NCBI RefSeq assembly: GCF_016195855.1
Contig: NZ_JACPYU010000020.1
Span: 88,855-152,854 of the forward strand
Length of the DNA: 64,000 bases
Direction: 5' to 3'
Source of the DNA: Aquabacterium sp.
Lineage (GTDB): Bacteria; Pseudomonadota; Gammaproteobacteria; Burkholderiales; Burkholderiaceae_C
Position 1 is the stretch's first letter. Each line of letters begins with the position of its first letter. Of this stretch, positions 26,933 to 34,687 are shown in pieces. The notes beneath the pieces were generated by a model that saw only the letters and a program-made list of their open reading frames with translations, did no database searches and had not been told where the DNA came from. The translations under genes were made by a program, and so were the position numbers.

Positions 26933-28030
26933 GTGCCTCCCAGCCTGTTTAGCCGCCTGTTTGGCAGCAGCCCCTCCGAATTCAAGCTGCAGATCAACTC
27001 CCCCGAGCTGACCGTGACCGCGCAGGCCAAGGAGAGCCTGTTGCTGGCTGCCTTGAACCAGGGCATCGCCTTGCCCTACAACTGCCGGGTGGGCGGTTGC
27101 GGCGAATGCAAGTGCCGCCTGGTATCAGGCAAGGTCAAGGAGCTGACGGACAAAAGCTACCTGCTGTCTGCCCAAGAGCTCAAGCAGAACTACATCCTGG
27201 CCTGCCAGAGCCTGCCCAGGTCGGACGTGGTCATTGAAGTGGCCCTGCGGCAGGGGCAGGTCAACCACCCGATCGTGGAAACCTCGGCGCGCATCACGGC
27301 CCTCAAGCCCCTGACGCACGACATCCTGCATGTGCAGATGGAGGCCGAGCAGCCCTTGAGCTACACGGCCGGGCAATATGCCGAGATCGTCATTCCCGAC
27401 GCAGCCGAATCGGCCGCTGGGCAGGGCCGCAGCTACTCGTTTGCCACGGCCCATGACCCGGCGCGCCCCCATGCGGTGGACTTCTTCATCCGCAAAGTCG
27501 CCCATGGTGCTTTCACCGAGTGGCTGTTCGCCAAGGCCGAGCATGGGCAACTGCTTCAACTGCGTGGCCCTTATGGCGACTTCTGCCTGCGTCCGGGTGC
27601 CAGCCCCCTGGTCTGCATTGCCGGTGGCAGCGGCCTGGCGCCCGTCAAGGCTTTGCTGGAGCAAGCCATCAAGGACAAACAGGGCACCCGCCCCCTTGTC
27701 TTGCTGTTTGGCGCCCGCACCGAGCAGGATCTGTATGGGCTGGACGCCATCGACCAGATCCGCCGTGAGTGGACAGGCCGTTTTGTGTTCGAGCCCATCT
27801 TGTCCAACGAGGCGGCGAGCAGTACGTGGACAGGTCGCAAAGGCCTGATCACCGACCACCTCAAGACCTTGCTGGGCGAGCGCCTGCCGGACTACCAGGC
27901 CTATATGTGCGGCCCGCCCCCGATGATCGACGCTTGCGTGGAGGTCTTCACGCAAGGCGGCATGCCCGCCAGCCAGATCTTCTTTGACAAGTTCCTGGAC
28001 AGCGGGCACACGGCGCATCCCAAGCCCTGA
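26933..28030 (+). CDS. XylA-like ferredoxin/FAD/NAD(P)H reductase for the diiron hydroxylase
   Basis: 365 residues, GTG start with AGGA upstream. The N-terminal plant-type 2Fe-2S domain has C51, C56, C59 and C91 (CRVGGCGEC...ACQS). An FAD domain follows (RSYSFATA) and then an NAD domain (GGSGLAPVKALLEQA, AYMCGPPPMIDA). It should carry electrons from NAD(P)H to the adjacent hydroxylase. Domain order and size match XylA of the xylene monooxygenase pair. It is about 105 bp downstream of the hydroxylase and ends 14 bp from the convergent channel gene. Confidence 0.9.
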   Translation: MPPSLFSRLFGSSPSEFKLQINSPELTVTAQAKESLLLAALNQGIALPYNCRVGGCGECKCRLVSGKVKELTDKSYLLSAQELKQNYILACQSLPRSDVVIEVALRQGQVNHPIVETSARITALKPLTHDILHVQMEAEQPLSYTAGQYAEIVIPDAAESAAGQGRSYSFATAHDPARPHAVDFFIRKVAHGAFTEWLFAKAEHGQLLQLRGPYGDFCLRPGASPLVCIAGGSGLAPVKALLEQAIKDKQGTRPLVLLFGARTEQDLYGLDAIDQIRREWTGRFVFEPILSNEAASSTWTGRKGLITDHLKTLLGERLPDYQAYMCGPPPMIDACVEVFTQGGMPASQIFFDKFLDSGHTAHPKP

Positions 28031-28044
28031 TCAAGGGCCGAGCC

Positions 28045-29631
28045 TTACAGGCCATCCAGGCCTGCGGGGAGTGGCGGCGAGGCGGTGGCCACCTTCGGGC
28101 TGGTGACGGCAGGCAAAGGCCAGTTGTCACGCTGTGTGGACCACCCGCCCCCCAGCGCCTTGTAGAGCAGCACGGTGTACAGCGCACGCGAGATGTCGCC
28201 CTGGATGGTTTCATCCTCCCGTTGCAAGGCCGTGGCTTCGGCCTCCAGAGCGGGTTGCAGCAGTTCTGTGCCCGATACGAACAGCGCCTGCTTGTGCTCG
28301 GCCACCTTGCGGGCCAACCGCGCGGAATTGCTCAGCTTGTCGTAACGCGCGTCAAACGCCCTCTTGGCGGTGAAGGCGTTTTCCACATCTTCCAGCGCGG
28401 TGAGCACGGCTTGTTCATACTGCGCGGCCACGCCCTCCAGTTGCGCCTGGTTGGCCGCGATGTTGGCGCGGATGCGCCCCCCCTCCAGCAAGGGCAGGCG
28501 CATGCCGATGCCCAGCGACTGCACGCTGAAGTTGTTGCCCTCCATCGAGTCCGGGTGCATGCGCCCGGCCAGGCCACCAAAGCCAATGTAGAACTTGGGA
28601 AACAACTCAGCCTTGGCCGACCCCAGCTTGGCAGCCTGCGAGCGCACCTTGCGGGCCGCGCCACGCACATCGGGGCGGCGCTCCAGCACATCGCTGGGCA
28701 TCACCTCCGGCAGTGCGGTCGGCAAATGGAAGCTTGCCGGTTGCGGCGGCAGGGCCGTCAAGGTCTGGGGGGCACGGCCCATCAGCACGGCAATGCGCCT
28801 GATGTGGCTTTGCAGCAAGGCCTTGAGCGGCTCGATCTGTGACTCGGTGTAGTCCACCTGCAAGGCGGCGCGGTCTACTTCGGAGGCCGTTGTCTGCCCG
28901 GCCTTGAATCGTCCCTCGGCATACTGGTGCAAGCGGCGCGCGACGGTCACCCCCTGCTGCAGCAGGATCAGGCGACGCTCGGCACCTCGCGCCTCGAAAT
29001 AGCGGCTGGCGATGTCGGAGGCCACGAGCAACTGGGCACCATGCTGTTGCTCCTGCGCCCCGAACATCAGCTGGCGCACCATCTCGGCATCGCTGTGCCT
29101 GGCACCGAAGATGTCCACCTCCCACACGGCGTTGAGCCCGAAGCCATGCGTGTTGCCCAGTGACATGGAGGGCTGCGTGTCCACCTGCGGCATGGGGATG
29201 GGCAGGTTCGCGGGCATGGTGATCTGGTTCTGGATGGGCACCGGCGTGTTCTGGCGACTGCGCCCTGCCCCCGCCGAGGCTTCCACGGTCGGGTAGTAGG
29301 TGGACTCGGCCACGCCCAGGTAGGCGCGTGCCTCCTTGACCCGGGCCAGGGCCACACGCACGTCCGTGTTGTTCTTCAACCCCTCGTCGATGAAGCCGGT
29401 CAGCACCGGGTCGTCCAGTGTTTGCCACCAGTTGGCCAGGTCGGCCATGGGGGTGCCAGGGGCGCGTGGCGCCGCGGCGTCCATCTGGCCAGGCAAGGTG
29501 GTCTGCAACTCGGGCATGTCAACCCGGACGGTTGTGCAGGCAGGCAGCAGGGCCACGGACATGGCCGCCACCAGCAGGCGCAGAGGGAGAACAGAGGAAG
29601 ACTTGGAAGGCGTACTCACAACAAACTCCAT
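28045..29631 (-). CDS. NodT/TolC-type outer-membrane efflux lipoprotein
   Basis: 528 residues. The signal peptide ends in lipobox LLPACTT, so it is a lipoprotein, and two outer-membrane efflux repeats follow (about 75-270 and 290-490). It forms the outer channel of a tripartite exporter. It is the last gene of the operon with the HlyD-like adaptor and two ABC genes (21-bp gap to the permease). The ATG at 29631 is used; a GTG four codons in has a better placed GGAG and may be the true start. Confidence 0.88.
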   Translation of the reverse strand: MEFVVSTPSKSSSVLPLRLLVAAMSVALLPACTTVRVDMPELQTTLPGQMDAAAPRAPGTPMADLANWWQTLDDPVLTGFIDEGLKNNTDVRVALARVKEARAYLGVAESTYYPTVEASAGAGRSRQNTPVPIQNQITMPANLPIPMPQVDTQPSMSLGNTHGFGLNAVWEVDIFGARHSDAEMVRQLMFGAQEQQHGAQLLVASDIASRYFEARGAERRLILLQQGVTVARRLHQYAEGRFKAGQTTASEVDRAALQVDYTESQIEPLKALLQSHIRRIAVLMGRAPQTLTALPPQPASFHLPTALPEVMPSDVLERRPDVRGAARKVRSQAAKLGSAKAELFPKFYIGFGGLAGRMHPDSMEGNNFSVQSLGIGMRLPLLEGGRIRANIAANQAQLEGVAAQYEQAVLTALEDVENAFTAKRAFDARYDKLSNSARLARKVAEHKQALFVSGTELLQPALEAEATALQREDETIQGDISRALYTVLLYKALGGGWSTQRDNWPLPAVTSPKVATASPPLPAGLDGL

Positions 29632-29652
29632 GAGTCCAACACAGGTGACCGC

Positions 29653-30777
29653 TCAGCCCTGGCGGGCCAGCATGGCCCGAAAGCGCAGCAAGGCCAGCAC
29701 CAGAAAAGCCCCGCCGATACCGGCCACCGCCAGCATCTGCGGCCAGACGATGTCCACGCCGGCTGCGCGGTACAGGATGCCCTGGGCCAGGCGCACGTAA
29801 TGGGTCGATGGCGACAGCAGCATCACGTTCTGCAGCCAGACGGGCATGCTCTCGCTGGGCGTGCCCGAGCCCGAGAGCAGGTACATGATCACGAACACGG
29901 GCACCGACAACAGGCCGAACTGCGGCATGGACGAGGCCACCGTGGCCAGCAGGATGCCCAGCGCGGTCAAGGAGAACAGGTAGAGCCCGGTGCCTGTCAG
30001 GAACAAGGTCAGCGAACCACTGACCGGCACTTTCAGGATGCCCTGCACGATCAGCAGCATGGACATGCCCACCGCCAACAGGATCAGGAAGCCATTGGCC
30101 ACGATCTTGGCCACGGCGATTTCGCTGGGCCGCACCGGCATGACGAGCAAATGCTCGATGGTGCCGCGCTCACGTTCGCGGATCACGGCCGCACCCACCA
30201 ACACCACCGACAGCACCGTCACGTTGTTGATGACCTGCATGATCGAGGTGAACCAGCTCGTGGTGCTGTTGGGGTTGAACATCACGTGCACCACCGAGCG
30301 TGTGGGCAGCATGGAGTCGAAGTTCTTGACGCGCAGGTAGTCCAGCGTTTCACGCAGGATGATCTCGCTCACATAGGCCATGCCCAGGCCCCCTTGCGCC
30401 ATGGCCGTGGCGTCCACAGCCACCTGCACGCTGGGCGAGCGCATGCCCTGCACGTCAGCCTCGAAGTGCTCGGGGATGTAGAGCACGAACATCAGCCGGC
30501 CTTCGTCCATCGCCACCTGGGCCTCTTCGGCGCTCATCTCGACCGGGGGTTTGAACATGGGTGGGCGCAAGGCATCGCGCAAGCGCATGGACAAGCCGGT
30601 GCGGTCTGCGTCCACGATGCCGATGTCGACGTTGCTCACGTCGCTCTTGGCGCCGGTGGCCACCACATAGACCGCCACCGTGAAGGACACCAGGATGGCG
30701 CCCATCATGGTCCGGTCACGCAGGGCGCAACGCAACTCCTTGATGCTCAGGTGCAGCACATTGATCAACCAGATCAT
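29653..30777 (-). CDS. ABC-2 family transporter permease
   Basis: 374 residues. One N-terminal membrane helix (VAVYVVATGA region, about 30-50), a large extracytoplasmic domain (about 55-175) and five C-terminal helices, with the ABC-2 motif VIRERERGTIEHLLVMP (about 195-215). This is the YbhS/YbhR/YhhJ type. AGGAGG precedes the ATG, which is 3 bp after the stop of the fused ATPase gene. It probably pairs with the permease half of that fusion to form the membrane pore. Confidence 0.9.
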   Translation of the reverse strand: MIWLINVLHLSIKELRCALRDRTMMGAILVSFTVAVYVVATGAKSDVSNVDIGIVDADRTGLSMRLRDALRPPMFKPPVEMSAEEAQVAMDEGRLMFVLYIPEHFEADVQGMRSPSVQVAVDATAMAQGGLGMAYVSEIILRETLDYLRVKNFDSMLPTRSVVHVMFNPNSTTSWFTSIMQVINNVTVLSVVLVGAAVIRERERGTIEHLLVMPVRPSEIAVAKIVANGFLILLAVGMSMLLIVQGILKVPVSGSLTLFLTGTGLYLFSLTALGILLATVASSMPQFGLLSVPVFVIMYLLSGSGTPSESMPVWLQNVMLLSPSTHYVRLAQGILYRAAGVDIVWPQMLAVAGIGGAFLVLALLRFRAMLARQG

Positions 30778-30780
30778 GAT

Positions 30781-33522
30781 TCAGGCCTCCTGCTTGCTGA
30801 CGAACAACCTGGCCAGCATCAGGTAGACCACGGCAAAACCCATCATGGCCATGCATGCCGGCCCCAGCTGGGCCCATTGCAGGCCCCAGCCCTTGGTCAT
30901 CACACCCAGGCTGACCCGCTGGAACCACGATGCGGGGAAGCCCACGGCGATCAGGTAGTTGCCCCCGACCAGGGTCGAGATGGGGGTCAGCAGGCCGGCG
31001 AAGTTGGTGGTCAGCACCACGCACAGGATGGCGGTGAGGAACTGCGCGGCCACCTGGGTCTGCACGAAAGCCGAGATCAGCAAGCCCAGACCGGTCACGG
31101 CAAAGGCATAGGTCAAGGCGCCCAGACTCAAGGCCAGCACGTTGCCGGTGATGGGGATGCCCAGGATCCAGACCAGCACCGGCAGCAGCACGGTGTAGCT
31201 CAACATGGTCAGCGCCACATAGGGCAACTGCTTGCCAACCAGGAACTCGCCGATCGCACCGGGCGAGGCATACAGGTTGACGATGGTGCCCATCTCCTTT
31301 TCGCGGACCACACCCAGCGCGGTCAACATGGACGGGATCAGCGTCAGGGCCAGCATCAGCATGCTGGGCGCAAAGGCGTACTTGCTCAGGAAGCCTTGGT
31401 TGTAGGACATGCGCGGCTCGATGCGCACCGGCAACTCGCCCAGCTCCACCCCTGGTACCGAGCGGGCGAAGGCCAGTGCATGCTCCATGGCCACAGCCCG
31501 GGCACCGTTGGCGATGTTGGCGGCCCGCACCAGCGTCGCACCGTCCACGAAGAAGGCCACCTCGGGTTGGCGACCGCCAATCAAGTCACGGCCAAAGCCG
31601 GGCGGAATGTCGATCACCATCCAGCATCGGGACGAGCGCATCTCCGAGTCGATCTGGCTGGGCTCGCTCAACTCCGATTGCGGCGCAAAGAAGGATGAGC
31701 CCGCAAAGTGCTCGACCAGGCGGCGGCTGTCCGTGGTCTGATCGCGGTCCAGCACCGAAAAGCGGATGCGGTCCACGTCGAAGCTCATGCCCCAGGTGCC
31801 GGCGCACAGCACGATCAGCGGGCCCAGCAAGGCAAACGACAGGCGGATGGTGTCGTGGCGCAACTCCATGGCTTCGCGGCGCGCATAGGCCCACATGCGC
31901 GACAACCATGTCCGCCAGTTCACGGCGTGGGTGTGGTCCACCACGATCGGAGGCGGGGCGTCGGCACTGGGCTCCTCTTGCGCACGGATCGGGTCCATGT
32001 GCTCGGCCTCGCTGTCGGCTTCCAGGTAGTCGATGAAGGCTTGCTCCAGGGTCTCGCAACCCTGGCGCTCGCACAGCTCGGTGGGTGAGCCCACGGCCAG
32101 CACGCGGCCATGGTGCATCAGCGAGATGCGGTCACAGCGCTGGGCCTCGTTCATGAAGTGGGTGGACACGAAGAGCGTGACGCCCTCCTCGCGCGACATG
32201 CGCACCATGTGGCGCCAGAACATGTCGCGTGCAGCCGGGTCCACGCCTGAGGTGGGCTCGTCCAGGATCAGCACCTCGGGCTTGTGCAGGCAGGCCGCGG
32301 CCAGTTGCAGGCGCTGGCGTATGCCCAGGGACAGGCTCGACGGCAAGGTCGACGCGTGCTCGCGCAACTCGAAGGTGTCCAGCGAATGCTCGATGGCTTC
32401 CTTGGCCACGGCCGGGTCCATGCGGTAGAGCCGCGCATGCAGCTCCAGGTTCTGGCGCACCGACAGCTCTTCGTACAGCGAGAACAACTGCGACATGTAG
32501 CCGATGTGCAGGCGTGTGCTCAGGTCGCTGGCGTCCACCGGTTCGCCCAGCATCTTGGCCGAGCCCTCGGTGATGTCCAGCAAGCCGGTGAGCATCTTCA
32601 TGGTCGTGGTCTTGCCGCAACCGTTGGAGCCCAGGAAGCCAAAGATTTCGCCACGCGGGATGCAAAAGCTCACATCGCGTGCAGCCACGAAGTCGCCAAA
32701 GCGGCGGGTCAGGCCCTCGGCCTCCATCGCTGGCGGCCCGTCGTGATGCGGCAGGGGCGGGATCACCAGGGGCGTGGCATCCCCCTTGCGGGAGAGCTTC
32801 ACATAGGCCTCTTCCAGCGAGGCCGACCGGGTCTCTTCCAGTACCTCGACGGTGGGCGCGCACACCAGCACCCTGCCCTCGTCCATGGCCACCAGGTGTT
32901 CAAAGCGCTCGGCCTCTTCCATGTAGGCGGTGGCCACCAGCACGCTCATCTGCGGGCGCAGGGTGCGCAGGCTTTCCACCAGCGCCCAGAACTGGCGGCG
33001 CGACAGGGGGTCCACGCCGGTGGTGGGCTCGTCCAGCACCAACAGGTCCGGGTTGTGAACCAGGGCGCAGCACAGCGAGACCTTCTGCTTCATGCCGCCA
33101 GACAGCTTGCCCGCGGGACGATCAGGGAAAGGGCCCAGGCCCGTGGCCTGCATCAGCGAGCGGATGCGGGCGTCGCGCTCGGCTGCAGGCACACCGAACA
33201 GGCGCGCCGAAAAGTCGATGTTGTCGTAGACGGACAGCGAGCGGTACAGATTGCGCCCCAGCCCTTGGGGCATGAAGGCCACCCGCGGCGCCAGCGCTTG
33301 CCGGAAGGCGCGGTCCTTGATGTCGCCACCCAGCACCTGCATGCGCCCGGTCTGGGTTTTCTTGATGCCCGAGATCAGGCTGAGCAAGGTGGACTTGCCC
33401 ACCCCGTCCGGCCCCACCAGGCCAATGGTGCGCCCGGCGGGCAAGGTCAGGTCGATGTTGTCCAGTGCCTGTTGCGCGCCATAGCGATGCGACAGGCCTT
33501 CGATGACGACGGCGTGTTCCAT
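30781..33522 (-). CDS. Fused ABC transporter: two ATPase domains plus ABC-2 permease
   Basis: 913 residues. The first nucleotide-binding domain (about 1-240) has Walker A GPDGVGKS, signature LSGGMKQ and Walker B LLVLDEPTTGVD. The second (about 270-510) has Walker A GSNGCGKT, an atypical signature LSLGIRQ and Walker B VLILDEPTSGVD. Residues about 540-910 form an ABC-2 permease with an extracytoplasmic loop. The layout resembles RbbA/YhiH. With the neighbouring permease, HlyD adaptor and NodT channel it makes an ABC-type tripartite exporter. The substrate is unknown, probably a toxic hydrophobic compound. Confidence 0.92.
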   Translation of the reverse strand: MEHAVVIEGLSHRYGAQQALDNIDLTLPAGRTIGLVGPDGVGKSTLLSLISGIKKTQTGRMQVLGGDIKDRAFRQALAPRVAFMPQGLGRNLYRSLSVYDNIDFSARLFGVPAAERDARIRSLMQATGLGPFPDRPAGKLSGGMKQKVSLCCALVHNPDLLVLDEPTTGVDPLSRRQFWALVESLRTLRPQMSVLVATAYMEEAERFEHLVAMDEGRVLVCAPTVEVLEETRSASLEEAYVKLSRKGDATPLVIPPLPHHDGPPAMEAEGLTRRFGDFVAARDVSFCIPRGEIFGFLGSNGCGKTTTMKMLTGLLDITEGSAKMLGEPVDASDLSTRLHIGYMSQLFSLYEELSVRQNLELHARLYRMDPAVAKEAIEHSLDTFELREHASTLPSSLSLGIRQRLQLAAACLHKPEVLILDEPTSGVDPAARDMFWRHMVRMSREEGVTLFVSTHFMNEAQRCDRISLMHHGRVLAVGSPTELCERQGCETLEQAFIDYLEADSEAEHMDPIRAQEEPSADAPPPIVVDHTHAVNWRTWLSRMWAYARREAMELRHDTIRLSFALLGPLIVLCAGTWGMSFDVDRIRFSVLDRDQTTDSRRLVEHFAGSSFFAPQSELSEPSQIDSEMRSSRCWMVIDIPPGFGRDLIGGRQPEVAFFVDGATLVRAANIANGARAVAMEHALAFARSVPGVELGELPVRIEPRMSYNQGFLSKYAFAPSMLMLALTLIPSMLTALGVVREKEMGTIVNLYASPGAIGEFLVGKQLPYVALTMLSYTVLLPVLVWILGIPITGNVLALSLGALTYAFAVTGLGLLISAFVQTQVAAQFLTAILCVVLTTNFAGLLTPISTLVGGNYLIAVGFPASWFQRVSLGVMTKGWGLQWAQLGPACMAMMGFAVVYLMLARLFVSKQEA

Positions 33523-33534
33523 GTGCTTCCCCGA

Positions 33535-34536
33535 TCAGTTGGGGAAGGAGCCAGGCAATCCAGGTGATGAGGGTTGTTGCGGCCAGCTGTTCTCAGGGCT
33601 GCGTACGCGCACAAAGCCATTGCCCGTGAGCCCTGCCTTGAGCAGGCCTGCATTGGCCACGGCCACGTCTTCAGCCAGGCTGAGCTTGACGCGGTAGGTC
33701 AGCTTCTCGCGCTCGCTGGGGGTCTCCACATGCTTGGGTGTGAACTGGGCCTCGGCCGCCACGAAGGAGACCTTGGCGGGCAGCGGCATCTGGGGCGCGG
33801 CATCCAGCACGATGCGGGCCTCGTCACCCACGCGCAACTGCCCGGCCACCTTGGTGGGCAGGAAGATGGTCATGTGCACATGGGCCGTGTCCAAAAGAGT
33901 TGCCACGCGGCCCCCGGCAGGTATGACCGAGCTGGGCTCAACCACACGGTACTCGATGCGACCGGCGACCGGTGCGCGCAAGGTGTGGTCTGCGATGGCG
34001 ATCTTCAGGCGCTTGATACCTGCATCCGCCTCGTCCCGCGCCGCCGACGCTTCGCCGACAGCCGCAGTGGCAATGTTCACGCCAGTCTGCTCACCATCAC
34101 GCTGAGCCTGCCGACGCTTGACTTCCGAGTCCGACACCAGCACCTGCTTGCGCAGGTCCATGGCGTTGCTGAACTCCATCTGGGCCACATTGGCCTGGAT
34201 GCGGTGCACCTGCGTTTCACCCTGTGCACGCGCCATGGCCTGCACGGCGCGCTGGCGCATGGCCTGCACCCCCACCAGTTGGGCCTCCAGATCGCTGGTG
34301 TCCATCTTGGCGATCACGTCGCCCGACTTGACCATGTCGCCTTCCTGCACCGGCACTTCCAGCACGCGGCCCGGGAACTTGGTGGCGATCTCGATGCGCG
34401 CCACCTCGATGCGGCCATTGGCCTTGATCACGTCATCGGCGGCACCCGTGGGTTTGAACGCCGTCCAGGTGCCCCATGCGGCCGAGATGGTCAGGGCGGA
34501 CACCAAAGAACCCATTGCAAAGCTGCGGTAAATCAC
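33535..34536 (-). CDS. HlyD/YbhG-family membrane-fusion adaptor
   Basis: 333 residues. I chose the GTG at 34536 because AAGGAG lies 6 nt upstream; a TTG five codons earlier would place the coding start on the ribosome site. It has an N-terminal membrane anchor, a biotinyl-lipoyl half (EVPVQEGDMVKSGDVIAKMD), a helical hairpin (about 85-185) and a second lipoyl half (DHTLRAPVAGRIEYRVVEP). It bridges the inner-membrane ABC unit to the NodT channel and is the first gene of the operon, 12 bp from the ABC fusion. Confidence 0.9.
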   Translation of the reverse strand: MIYRSFAMGSLVSALTISAAWGTWTAFKPTGAADDVIKANGRIEVARIEIATKFPGRVLEVPVQEGDMVKSGDVIAKMDTSDLEAQLVGVQAMRQRAVQAMARAQGETQVHRIQANVAQMEFSNAMDLRKQVLVSDSEVKRRQAQRDGEQTGVNIATAAVGEASAARDEADAGIKRLKIAIADHTLRAPVAGRIEYRVVEPSSVIPAGGRVATLLDTAHVHMTIFLPTKVAGQLRVGDEARIVLDAAPQMPLPAKVSFVAAEAQFTPKHVETPSEREKLTYRVKLSLAEDVAVANAGLLKAGLTGNGFVRVRSPENSWPQQPSSPGLPGSFPN

Positions 34537-34660
34537 GACTGACTCCTTCAAATGCCGATTGGATCAAGGTGTCTGCGCGCGTTCTTGTTCATGCTGTCTC
34601 CTAAATAGCCCAGGTCTTTTGTCTGGTATCGAGTCTGGCAAGAGCCGCCCTGGTTTGGCC

Positions 34661-34676
34661 CCTAGCAAAAGTTAGG
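34661..34676 (+). promoter_or_regulatory. Imperfect palindrome just upstream of the MalT-like regulator
   Basis: CCTAGCAAAAGTTAGG has matching outer arms (CCTA/TAGG) and a partly matching interior. It lies in the divergent interval between the exporter operon and the regulator gene, 11 bp before the regulator ATG. It could be an operator, but the evidence is only symmetry and position. Confidence 0.25.
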
Positions 34677-34687
34677 TTTTGAACGAG

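Noticed and set aside
29422..31698. 758-codon plus-strand frame opposite the ABC transporter genes
   Set aside because: The His/Gln-rich composition and antisense position over two well-supported ABC genes mark it as a shadow frame.
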